Positions 1 to 7,602 of a DNA stretch of 31,136 bases are shown here, in pieces. The position numbers were made by a program, and so were the translations under genes. The DNA lies in contig DXMU01000035.1 of the NCBI GenBank assembly GCA_019414025.1, forward strand, positions 1-31,136. Reading direction: 5' to 3'. The notes beneath the pieces were generated by a model. It worked only from the letters and a program-made list of their open reading frames with translations, had not been told where the DNA came from and made no database searches. The stretch is from Collinsella sp. (lineage in GTDB: Bacteria > Actinomycetota > Coriobacteriia > Coriobacteriales > Coriobacteriaceae). Every line of letters starts with the position of its first letter. Within the stretch, counting starts at the first letter, position 1.

Positions 1-664
1 CGCCCTGCAGGGCGAGCTCACCCATCACATGGTCGTCACTCTCGTCCGCGGCATCCGGATAGGTGGTATGGATCTTGTTGAGCAGGCGCGTCGTATGCGC
101 ATCGTTGGGCGCCAGGCGCAGCGCCAGACGCGCGCAGCCCACGGCAGCCGAAATGTTCTCGGTCTCGGGCTCCAAGAAGTACTGACCCAAGTTGGTGTAG
201 GCGCGTGCGGCGCACTTACCGTCGCTCGCGCGCTCCAGCACCGAGAACGAGAGCGATGCCCACTCCTGCTTGTCCTCGAGCGCGCGGAACAGCTCGGCCA
301 AGTCCAAGCGATAGTTGCAGTTCATGGGATCCCAACGCACGGCCTGCATCAGGGCATTCCGAGCACTCACATAATCCTGCTGGCGGATGTAGGCAAACGC
401 CATGTCGGAGTACAGGCGGTCAAAGGGAACCTCGACCTGCACCAGCTCGCGCGGATCCTTCTCCACGCGGCGATAGGCCAGGCGCTCAAACTTGCTGTCG
501 AAGCTAAAGTACTGGCGCTTCTCCTCCGTCTTGCACTCAGCGTCGATATACTCCTCGGCGAGCTCCACCAGACGCTCAAGCAGCGGCGTCGCCGTAGCCA
601 GGTCGCCCTGCGCCAGATAGTTCTCGGCATACGTGATGTCTTCCAAGCTGATAGGCAGGTCCAT
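1..664 (-). CDS. TPR-like repeat protein, C-terminus cut by window edge
   Basis: The minus-strand frame is open from an ATG at 664 to the window edge, giving about 221 residues without a stop. The start is preceded by GAGGAG a few bases upstream. The protein begins MDLPISLEDITYAENYLAQG and is rich in paired amphipathic helices with TPR-like spacing. Examples are AYIRQQDYVSARNALMQAV, with Ala and aromatic residues at the packing positions, and a later segment ending in LALRLAPNDAHTTRLL. This fits a tetratricopeptide scaffold for protein-protein contacts, probably cytoplasmic since no signal peptide is seen. The specific partner is unknown. It points away from the tRNA genes but lies on the same strand, downstream of the tRNA terminator. 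Confidence 0.75.
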   Translation of the reverse strand, partial: MDLPISLEDITYAENYLAQGDLATATPLLERLVELAEEYIDAECKTEEKRQYFSFDSKFERLAYRRVEKDPRELVQVEVPFDRLYSDMAFAYIRQQDYVSARNALMQAVRWDPMNCNYRLDLAELFRALEDKQEWASLSFSVLERASDGKCAARAYTNLGQYFLEPETENISAAVGCARLALRLAPNDAHTTRLLNKIHTTYPDAADESDDHVMGELALQG

Positions 665-723
665 GACAACTCCTCGGTCCGGGCGGCAGACTCAACGCGC
701 GCCTTAAATATCGGTCAATACAC

Positions 724-752
724 AAAACCCGGGTCTCTTACGAGGCCCGGGC
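724..752 (-). terminator. Intrinsic terminator of the tRNA-Gln/tRNA-Glu unit
   Basis: On the minus strand a GCCCGGG...CCCGGGT stem with an inner CTC/GAG pairing and a GTAA loop is followed directly by TTTT. It lies about 10 bases beyond the 3' end of tRNA-Glu. Confidence 0.75.
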
Positions 753-761
753 GTTCAATTT

Positions 762-838
762 TGGTAGCCCGTACCAGATTCGAACTGGTGATCTCCGCCT
801 TGAGAGGGCGGCGTCCTAAACCGCTAGACGAACGGGCC
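762..838 (-). tRNA. tRNA-Glu (anticodon CTC)
   Basis: The minus strand reads GGCCCGT as the 5' acceptor strand, pairing with ACGGGCT before A-CCA, so CCA is genomically encoded. The anticodon arm is CCGCC-loop-GGCGG with loop CTCTCAA, giving anticodon CTC for GAG codons. The T arm contains the GTTCGAATC box. It follows tRNA-Gln by 17 bases in the same unit. Confidence 0.96.
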
Positions 839-855
839 ATATGTAGCAAATGCAA

Positions 856-929
856 TGGCTGGGATGGAGGGAGTCGAACCCCCATTGACGGAACCAGAAT
901 CCGCTGTCCTGCCATTAGACGACATCCCA
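856..929 (-). tRNA. tRNA-Gln (anticodon CTG)
   Basis: The minus strand starts TGGGATG and ends CATCCCA-G-CCA, giving the weak U1-A72 pair and G73 typical of tRNA-Gln, with encoded CCA. The anticodon loop TTCTGGT is closed by GCGGA/TCCGT and gives anticodon CTG for CAG codons. The T arm is GGTTCGACTCC. It is the first gene of a two-tRNA unit. Confidence 0.96.
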
Positions 930-973
930 ATGACTGCATCGCTGCGCTCGGCTGTGCCTTTGCGCAAGAAAGA

Positions 974-1002
974 AATATACGGGAAGTCCGGCCGTGACGC
1001 AA
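974..1002 (-). promoter_or_regulatory. Sigma-70-type promoter of the tRNA pair
   Basis: On the minus strand the -35 is TTGCGT (1002-997), the spacer is exactly 17 bases and the -10 is TATATT (979-974). It lies about 45 bases upstream of tRNA-Gln. The GC-rich spacer between AT-rich elements resembles stable-RNA promoters. Confidence 0.75.
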
Positions 1003-1195
1003 GCCCCAATTTTGAATTTTTTGAAATTCAGTCAAATACGGCCGACACGTGAAGGACCTGTGAAGTCGACCGCTGCACACGAAGGGCAAAACGCCGCGAG
1101 CGGTAGCCGTCAACCGTTGGCAGATTCTACCGCGAAAACGATAGCACCAGGCAACACAATCGAAGTATCAATGATCACGTAGATATCGAGGCGCC

Positions 1196-1606
1196 ATGGA
1201 CGAAGAGCTTGATTACCTATGGGAGACCCTGGGCCTCGAGATCACTGCTGACCTTTGGCCCGAACGGGACAAAATCCATCCCACCCTGCGCCCCGCCATC
1301 ACGGTGATGCAGGCAAAATACCGCCGTGCATCCTTTTTGATCATGCGGATGTCATGGCACGCGGGACTCCCCGACCTTAAGCGAATCCAGGCAAGCCTCG
1401 TCGAGCTGTCCGGTATGCCGACTGTCATATCCGAGGCGCACCTGGAGCAGCGACAGCGCGAGCGACTGCAACAGCAGCGGATTCCCTTTATCTGCCCCGG
1501 TGTTCAGGCATATCTGCCCTTTATGGACGAGGAGTACTGGAGCAGCAAGCCCAACAAGCACGTAAAGGTCTACAATCCGCACGAATGGGCACAGCTCGAG
1601 GATTGA
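1196..1606 (+). CDS. Small regulator-like protein, possibly a shortened MarR-annotated family member
   Basis: 136 residues from ATG at 1196, with GAGG a few bases upstream. The middle (about 45-110) reads as an alpha/beta segment, RASFLIMRMSW then LKRIQASLVELSGMPTVI, followed by RQRERLQQQRIPFICPGVQA and YLPF. That last block resembles a motif I associate with roughly 240-residue proteins annotated as MarR-type regulators, in which a winged helix follows. Here the protein stops about 30 residues later with a polar tail (YWSSKPNKHVKVYNPHEW), so the winged-helix half is absent. It may be a truncated relative or a stand-alone N-terminal domain. It stands alone between the tRNAs and the ArsC-like gene and is convergent with the latter. 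The existence of the gene is likely; the function is not established. Confidence 0.6.
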   Translation: MDEELDYLWETLGLEITADLWPERDKIHPTLRPAITVMQAKYRRASFLIMRMSWHAGLPDLKRIQASLVELSGMPTVISEAHLEQRQRERLQQQRIPFICPGVQAYLPFMDEEYWSSKPNKHVKVYNPHEWAQLED

Positions 1607-1678
1607 GCCGAGCGAGCCCGCCGATGGAAAACACGTCCCACCCTGAGCACTCAAAACGGGTCGCGCTTTCCGCAGCCG

Positions 1679-2038
1679 CTACAGCAACGCCTCGGCCCAA
1701 GCCGATTCCCTAAAGCCGGGAATCGCAAAGTCGTCGCCCACCAGCAGTGGGCGCTTAACCAGCATGCCGTCGGTCGCCAGCAGCTCGTAGCACTCCTGAT
1801 CCGTCATGCCCGCATCCAGACGCGCCTTCAGACCCAGCTCTCGATATTTCATGCCCGACGAATTAAAGAAGCGCCGCACCGGCAGCCCCGAACGAGCAAT
1901 CCAGGTCGCAAGCTCATCAGCCGTGGGATTGTCCAAAACGATATCGCGGTCGATATACTCTACCCCGTGTTCGTCCAGCCATGCCTTGGCCTTCTTGCAG
2001 GTCGAGCACTTGGGATATTCAACAAACAGTACGGTCAT
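1679..2038 (-). CDS. ArsC/Spx-family thioredoxin-fold protein
   Basis: 119 residues. The ATG at 2038 is preferred over an earlier in-frame start because GGAGG sits 6 bases upstream. The N-terminus MTVLFVEYPKCSTCKKAKAW is the first strand of a thioredoxin fold with a CxxC pair at Cys11 and Cys14. The KRPLLVGDD segment near residue 95 is the conserved Arg-Pro region of ArsC/Spx/YffB proteins. The length matches the family. Such proteins are either glutathione- or thioredoxin-linked reductases or Spx-like RNA-polymerase partners. The sequence does not separate these, and there are no ars genes nearby, so a true arsenate reductase is unlikely. It is monocistronic on the minus strand and convergent with the gene at 1196. 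Confidence 0.85.
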   Translation of the reverse strand: MTVLFVEYPKCSTCKKAKAWLDEHGVEYIDRDIVLDNPTADELATWIARSGLPVRRFFNSSGMKYRELGLKARLDAGMTDQECYELLATDGMLVKRPLLVGDDFAIPGFRESAWAEALL

Positions 2039-2130
2039 GGGAATCCTCCGAATATAGATCGGCCAACGCAGGCACACGCCACACGAGGCGCCTTCGTATG
2101 ATGGGCCAATTGTAGCCCACGGGTCACACG

Positions 2131-3183
2131 CTAAACGAACCGTACCCCGAATCCGCGTTTGATGAACGGCAGCAGCTCCATTGCCTCGGGCGTGATATGG
2201 CCCGCAACGTTCATGCGCTCGCCACCGGGAAGATCGACCCGCGCAATCTCAAGCTCGCCTTCGTAGCGCCCATAGCCGCTATTACTCACAGCGATCGACC
2301 CCGCCTTTCGCGGCAGGCCGGCTCCGGCATCCGTCGGCACGGAATCCGGCTTAAGCGTCGTGCGCGACTCCTGAGACCTAAAGATGAGGACGCTCGAATC
2401 GGGCCGGTCGTGATGAATCTGCCCACGTACATAGGCATAACCGGACTCAAGCTCGCATTGCAGGTCCACGTATCCGGCGGAAACTTGAGCAAACTGCGCC
2501 CAGCCCGCATCGGAAAGATCGGGGTCGCCGACCAACACAATGTCGCAATCGGCGCCATGTGCGAGCTCAAGCATGTTGAGGGCAACCTTTGACGCGCGAC
2601 CGCGATGTGCCTCGACCGTCGGAAGTCCCTCGAATACCGGCCCGCGAACGTTGGCATCACCCGGCACAAAAGCCATGATTTCGAATCCAAGCGCCGCAAG
2701 ACGAAGATTCGTCCGAGCAATGTCCTCCAGAGCTAAACCGGTATAAGGCTTAGGGTAAAAATTGTGGCAGGCGGCAAAACGAGTCACATCGGCACCGGCC
2801 TCACGCCACGATGCGATTTCATCAGAACTCACCGTCGATGCATTGACCACAATGCGAAATACACCGGACAGCTCCGCGACCCGCCGGGCGCTAAAGCCAT
2901 AGTCCAAACGAAGGTATTCCAACCCCAGATCGCGCAGGTCCTCGATGCGCTCAAGCCCGAGCAAATCGCACGTGCGCGGTCCCACATCGGCAATGAGCGC
3001 AATGCCGCGGGCGGAAAGCAGCGACAGTACATGACGGACCTTATCGGCATACGCCGCTCCCCCATCCTCGGGAATATGCAGCGAGGTGAACGCATAGCGT
3101 GCACCCGCCGCGGCGCCACGCTCAATCGTTCGCTCAATATCCTGCAGAGGGCTGGAAAGATAAATCGAAATACCCGTTTTCAC
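2131..3183 (-). CDS. mupG: 6-phospho-N-acetylmuramidase (MupG, DUF871 family)
   Basis: 350 residues with a GTG start at 3183, supported by AGGAGC 8 bases upstream. It has the two-part DUF871 build. Residues 1 to about 240 form a TIM-barrel-like glycosidase domain (MKTGISIYLSS, FTSLHIPED, RLDYGFS, ACHNFYPKPYTGL). The last 110 residues or so form a beta-rich cyclophilin-like domain. The characterised member, MupG of Staphylococcus aureus, hydrolyses MurNAc6P-GlcNAc in the cytoplasm to MurNAc-6P and GlcNAc. Here it is the last gene of a murR-murQ-murP-mupG set, which supports the same role. A terminator-like hairpin lies immediately upstream of its ribosome binding site, so its expression may be set below that of murP. 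Confidence 0.88.
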   Translation of the reverse strand: MKTGISIYLSSPLQDIERTIERGAAAGARYAFTSLHIPEDGGAAYADKVRHVLSLLSARGIALIADVGPRTCDLLGLERIEDLRDLGLEYLRLDYGFSARRVAELSGVFRIVVNASTVSSDEIASWREAGADVTRFAACHNFYPKPYTGLALEDIARTNLRLAALGFEIMAFVPGDANVRGPVFEGLPTVEAHRGRASKVALNMLELAHGADCDIVLVGDPDLSDAGWAQFAQVSAGYVDLQCELESGYAYVRGQIHHDRPDSSVLIFRSQESRTTLKPDSVPTDAGAGLPRKAGSIAVSNSGYGRYEGELEIARVDLPGGERMNVAGHITPEAMELLPFIKRGFGVRFV

Positions 3184-3196
3184 GCTTCAACGCTCC

Positions 3197-3233
3197 TTTA
3201 AAAAAGGCCGGCGGAGCAGTTAGCCCCGCCGGC
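3197..3233 (-). terminator. Hairpin with T-tract between murP and mupG
   Basis: On the minus strand GCCGGCGG and CCGCCGGC form a perfect 8-bp stem with an 11-base loop, followed by CTTTTTT. It lies 67 bases after the murP stop and touches the mupG ribosome binding site, so it can act as an internal terminator or partial attenuator within the operon. Confidence 0.75.
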
Positions 3234-3300
3234 ACAACCATAGCATCAAGAAATCTGCTGCGCGCCGCGAGCTCTGAGCAACACGGCTCGCGATATCAAA

Positions 3301-4731
3301 CTACTCGCCAAAGAACTCGTTGATCTTCTGCTCGTCGACGCCAAAGAACCACGTCAGGACAAAGCCGGCGGCATAGGCAAGCAGCATAGCGGCAACGTAG
3401 CCGAGCTGCTGGCCAGGAACGACGATCAGCAAGCCAAACAGACCGGAAACGCCCTGAGAAACCGTGCCGATGTGAAGCAGCGCCGCGAGCGCGCCGCCAA
3501 ATCCGGCACCCAGGCAGGCCGTCACAAACGGGCGAACGAGCGGCAGCGCAACAGCATACATCAGAGGCTCGCCCACACCCAGGATTCCAACGGGAATGGA
3601 CTCGGCGACGTACTTCTTGAGCTTGGCGTTCTTGGTCTTAAAGTACAGCGCCAGACCGGCACCGACCTGACCGCCGCCAGCCATCATAAGGATGGGAAGC
3701 AGGTAATTGATGCCCTTGGTAGCGCCGTCGGGATCGTTGAGCATAGCGTGGATCGGCGTGAGCGCCTGATGCAGGCCGACAGACACCAGTGGCAAGAAAC
3801 CTGCCGACAGGATATAGCCGCCCAGGACGCCCAGCTTCTCGAAGATAAAGGTCAAAACGCTAAAGATGGCAGTCGTCAGCCATGCGCCAACCGGCTGGAT
3901 GACGAGCATCAGAGCAAAGGCGCCGATGATGAGCACCAGCAGCGGGGACAAGAACGTGTCGAGTGCGTTGGGCATAACCTTGCGAATCTGACGCTCCATC
4001 CAGGCAAAAAATGCGCCGGCGATAAGAGCCGCGATCATGCCGCCCGCTGCGGGGTTGTACTGCGCATTGGTGAGCGGCAGCAGAATGGCAGTGGCAGGAT
4101 CGGCCGCGCCAGGCGCAAGCAGGGGCATGGCACTGTTGGCGATACACATCATGCCGGCGATGCCGCCCAGCGCAGCGGAGCCACCAAACTCACGTGCCGC
4201 GTTATAGCCCACCAAGATGGGCAGATAGGCAAACAGGGCCCAGCCCATGGAACGAATGCCCTGGTACCACCACTCGCCTGCAAGCGCGCCTGCCGTCGAG
4301 ACGTTGATGACGTTGCAGATACCGTTGATGAGGCCAGCCGCAATGATGCCGGGAAGCAGGGCGACGAAGACATTGGAAATCTTCTTGAGGAAGGCCTGAA
4401 CCGGCTTAGACTCGTACTTGGCCTTCTGCGCGGCCTTGTTTGTGGCCGCAGCGTCAACCACGCTCTCGTCGGCAACGCCTTTCGCAAGGCCAGTGAGCTT
4501 GGAGAACTCCTCGAGCACCTTATTCACCTTGCCCGGCCCCAGCACGATCTGCATCGTGTCGTCCTCGACCAGGCCCATCACGCCGTCGAGTGCCTTAATA
4601 CCCTCCGTGTCGACGTTGCCCGCGTCTTTGACGGTCACGCACAGGCGCGTCATGCACGCCGCGTTTGCGAGCACGTTGTCTTTACCGCCCAAAAGGTCCA
4701 GCAGCTTTTGAGCCAGCTCTTTGTTCGTCAT
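3301..4731 (-). CDS. murP: PTS EIIBC component, MurNAc type (MurP-like)
   Basis: 476 residues; ATG at 4731 with AGGAGG upstream. Residues 1-80 form an EIIB domain of the glucose superfamily, with the phospho-accepting Cys at 26 in the motif NAACMTRLCVTV. After a linker, residues from about 110 to 470 form the membrane EIIC domain with many hydrophobic segments and the GVGEPLMYAVALPL signature near 390. There is no EIIA domain, as in E. coli MurP, so an EIIA-Glc encoded elsewhere must phosphorylate it. Location between murQ and mupG points to uptake and 6-phosphorylation of MurNAc or the MurNAc-GlcNAc disaccharide. GlcNAc or sucrose/trehalose transporters share the architecture, so the substrate call rests on context. 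Confidence 0.88.
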   Translation of the reverse strand: MTNKELAQKLLDLLGGKDNVLANAACMTRLCVTVKDAGNVDTEGIKALDGVMGLVEDDTMQIVLGPGKVNKVLEEFSKLTGLAKGVADESVVDAAATNKAAQKAKYESKPVQAFLKKISNVFVALLPGIIAAGLINGICNVINVSTAGALAGEWWYQGIRSMGWALFAYLPILVGYNAAREFGGSAALGGIAGMMCIANSAMPLLAPGAADPATAILLPLTNAQYNPAAGGMIAALIAGAFFAWMERQIRKVMPNALDTFLSPLLVLIIGAFALMLVIQPVGAWLTTAIFSVLTFIFEKLGVLGGYILSAGFLPLVSVGLHQALTPIHAMLNDPDGATKGINYLLPILMMAGGGQVGAGLALYFKTKNAKLKKYVAESIPVGILGVGEPLMYAVALPLVRPFVTACLGAGFGGALAALLHIGTVSQGVSGLFGLLIVVPGQQLGYVAAMLLAYAAGFVLTWFFGVDEQKINEFFGE

Positions 4732-4788
4732 AACTCCTCCTTGTATTGGGTATCTCGTCTGGATGTCATATCAGCTCACGCCGCACAC

Positions 4789-5712
<924 letters not shown>

Positions 5713-5722
5713 TTCATTCACC

Positions 5723-6574
5723 TCATCTTTCCTGTTTCTCGATGTAGTTTTGCTTAATGACATGCGTCGCCCGTTCGTAGTCGCTGGCAACGTAAGCAGC
5801 GTACAGGGCATCGACAACCATAAGCTGGGCCATACGCGAAGCCATGGCACCGCTGCGGACCAAGGGCTCACTCGCAGCGACGCCGAGCACGGCATCGGCC
5901 ATGGTGGCAAGCTTGGATGATCCATCTACTTTGGTCACGGCCACAACGGGACAGTTGTGACGTTGGGCCTCGGCGGTGCAGTCCAGCACCTCTTGCGTCA
6001 AGCCCGAGTAGCTAAAGGCGATTGCCATATCGCCCTCATGCATGTTCTTGGCACACAAGAGCTGATCATGCCAGTCGTCGTACAGATGGCACTCTTTGTC
6101 GACACGCATGAGCTTTTGCGCCAGATCGTGCGCGACCAAACGAGAGGCACCGATACCGAACAGATTGACTGCGCGTGCCCGCTTAAGATAGGCCGCGCAT
6201 CGCTCCAAGACGGTGTAATCGAGCGTTCGCGCCGTCGCTTCGATCGTGCGCACGTTGCTTTTCATCACCTTCCCCACGATACGTTCGACGCTGTCATCCA
6301 TGGAGATGTCCTCGAGGGCTACGTCTTTCTTGTCACCTAAGAGCGCCAGCTCGGCAATCAGTTCGCGCTGGATCTCCTTGTAGCCCGCAAAACCCAAACG
6401 CTTGCAAAAGCGCAAAATGCTCGAGGGCGAGGAGAACGTGGCATCGGCAAGACCGCGGACGGACAGCCCGACCACCTCGTGCGGATGAGCGCTCACATAT
6501 GCGATGACATTGCGTTCCGCCGGGCTCGCGCTGAGCTCACGCTCGCGAAGCCGCAAAAGCAATCCGTTTGCCAT
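5723..6574 (-). CDS. murR: RpiR-family transcriptional regulator (MurR-like)
   Basis: 283 residues from ATG at 6574, chosen because GGAGG is 8 bases upstream; a GTG at 6583 is in frame but abuts the Shine-Dalgarno. Residues 1 to about 80 form the RpiR winged-helix domain, with VRGLADATFSSPSSILRFCK as the recognition region. Residues 110-260 form a SIS sugar-phosphate binding domain (NLFGIGASRLVAHDLAQK, AFSYSGLTQEV). Family members sense phosphosugars; MurR of E. coli responds to MurNAc-6P. As first gene of the MurNAc operon it probably controls its own transcription from the inverted-repeat-rich leader upstream. Whether it represses or activates is not shown. Confidence 0.85.
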   Translation of the reverse strand: MANGLLLRLRERELSASPAERNVIAYVSAHPHEVVGLSVRGLADATFSSPSSILRFCKRLGFAGYKEIQRELIAELALLGDKKDVALEDISMDDSVERIVGKVMKSNVRTIEATARTLDYTVLERCAAYLKRARAVNLFGIGASRLVAHDLAQKLMRVDKECHLYDDWHDQLLCAKNMHEGDMAIAFSYSGLTQEVLDCTAEAQRHNCPVVAVTKVDGSSKLATMADAVLGVAASEPLVRSGAMASRMAQLMVVDALYAAYVASDYERATHVIKQNYIEKQER

Positions 6575-6608
6575 CTCAAACACCTCCGTTGAGAAGAATT
6601 AAAGACCA

Positions 6609-6743
6609 ACGAACGATTCGTACCGGATACAAACAGCTTTTACGGTACATTGTGCCGCATCGTGGCGCACAAAGGACGAGCGTTCTACCGCTCGCCCCTC
6701 AAATCCGACCGCTCGGAAATACGCGCGACACAAAATATTTCAA
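6609..6743 (-). promoter_or_regulatory. murR operon leader with candidate promoter and inverted repeats
   Basis: On the minus strand TTGAAA (6743-6738), a 16-base spacer and TATTTC (6721-6716) form a plausible promoter. Downstream are several short inverted repeats: CGAGCG/CGCTCG (6677-6694), TTGTGC/GCACAA (6650-6672), GTACCG/CGGTAC (6620-6648) and ACGAA/TTCGT (6609-6621). Any could be a regulator site. The 6677-6694 stem extends by a few pairs and is followed by TTTG, so it could also be a weak terminator. Confidence 0.4.
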
Positions 6744-6754
6744 CGAGGTCGCAT

Positions 6755-6780
6755 TATCGGTAACAGGGCTGTTACCGATA
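6755..6780. promoter_or_regulatory. Perfect 26-bp palindrome, candidate operator or recombination site
   Basis: The arms TATCGGTAACAG and CTGTTACCGATA are exact reverse complements around a GG centre. It lies 11 bases upstream of the candidate -35 of the murR operon and 39 bases beyond the 3' end of the serine recombinase gene. There is no T-tract on either side, so a terminator is unlikely. Confidence 0.6.
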
Positions 6781-6819
6781 CCGCCTCGCGTGGGCGCCAA
6801 TCGGACGTGCCGCAAACCC

Positions 6820-7425
6820 CTACCCCGCCTCGCGCATCCAGCGATCGAACGTCCCCACGCACACGCCCAGGCACTTTGCCGCCTGGCTGCGGGTAATATC
6901 GCCCGCCTCATAGCTATCGCGCACCAGCTCAAACTGAGGAGGGCACGGCTTGCGAGGTCGACCGAAACGGACCCCTCGCGCCCGCGCCGCTGCAATTCCC
7001 TCCGCCTGGCGCCGATGGATATTCTCGCGCTCCACCTGCGCCACGTAGCTCAGCAGTTGCAGCACAATATCGGCAATCAGGGTGTTGGTCACATCCGGCG
7101 CGCCGCTGGCCCTGACGCGCGTGTCAAGCAATGGCATGTCCAACACCACAATGGCAACCCCGAGCTCCTTGGTAATGCGTCGCCATTCCTCAAGAATCTC
7201 GGAGTAATTACGACCAAGTCGGTCGATAGAAAGCACCACCAGCACGTCCCCGTCTCCCAGGACGTGCAGCAGCTCGCGATAGCGCGGTCGATCGAAGTCC
7301 TTGCCGCTCGCATGGTCGGCATAAATATTCGCCGAGCCCACGCCATAGGCGCCCAGCGCATCCAGCTGCCGATTAAGATTCTGATCGCGCGAACTCACCC
7401 GCGCATAACCATACACCGTCGCCAT
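6820..7425 (-). CDS. Serine recombinase (resolvase/invertase family)
   Basis: 201 residues from ATG at 7425; a weak GGGGA precedes it and an earlier in-frame start lacks the family's N-terminus. The catalytic domain starts MATVYGYARVSSRDQNLNRQ, with the nucleophilic Ser in the YARVSS motif. It continues with SIDRLGRNYSEI (the DRLGR catalytic Arg region) and EREN. Residues about 155-200 (GRPRKPCPPQ, then a helix-turn-helix ITRSQAAKCLGV) form a Hin/Tn3-type DNA-binding domain. Such enzymes resolve or invert DNA at short crossover sites. No transposase or obvious invertible segment accompanies it, so it may be a domesticated or stray resolvase. It sits between the murR leader and rnr, all on the minus strand. 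Confidence 0.92.
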   Translation of the reverse strand: MATVYGYARVSSRDQNLNRQLDALGAYGVGSANIYADHASGKDFDRPRYRELLHVLGDGDVLVVLSIDRLGRNYSEILEEWRRITKELGVAIVVLDMPLLDTRVRASGAPDVTNTLIADIVLQLLSYVAQVERENIHRRQAEGIAAARARGVRFGRPRKPCPPQFELVRDSYEAGDITRSQAAKCLGVCVGTFDRWMREAG

Positions 7426-7444
7426 CTCATCCCCGCTTTCTTGT

Positions 7445-7488
7445 AAACCTGCCAAAAAGGGACAGGTTTATTTTGGTAGGTTTTACCT
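7445..7488. repeat. 44-bp dispersed repeat, copy 1
   Basis: The core runs AACCTGCC ... ACAGGTTTATTTTGG ... AGGTTTTA and matches 19575-19618 at about 37 of 43 positions with identical spacing. Its ends are complementary (AAACCTGCCAAAA against TTTTGGTAGGTTT, one G-T pair), so it can fold into a hairpin. It lies just upstream of the recombinase start. Confidence 0.7.
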
Positions 7489-7545
7489 CTCAAATAGCAG
7501 GTAAGCGGGCGGCCGAGCAGACGGCAAGGTAGCCATGATCCAAAT

Positions 7546-7577
7546 GCGGAGGGCGGCCCCGAAAGACCGCCCCCCGC
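7546..7577 (-). terminator. GC-rich stem-loop after rnr
   Basis: A GCGG-x-GGGCGG / CCGCCCCCCGC stem follows the rnr stop by about 25 bases. It has no proper T-tract, so it may be a transcript-end stabiliser or a weak terminator. Confidence 0.35.
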
Positions 7578-7602
7578 TCTCCCGCCATGAGTCGAGATTT
7601 GG

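Noticed and set aside
1679..2038. Arsenate resistance operon
   Set aside because: Only the ArsC-fold protein is present; there is no ArsR, ArsB or Acr3 nearby, so the name arsenate reductase is not supported.
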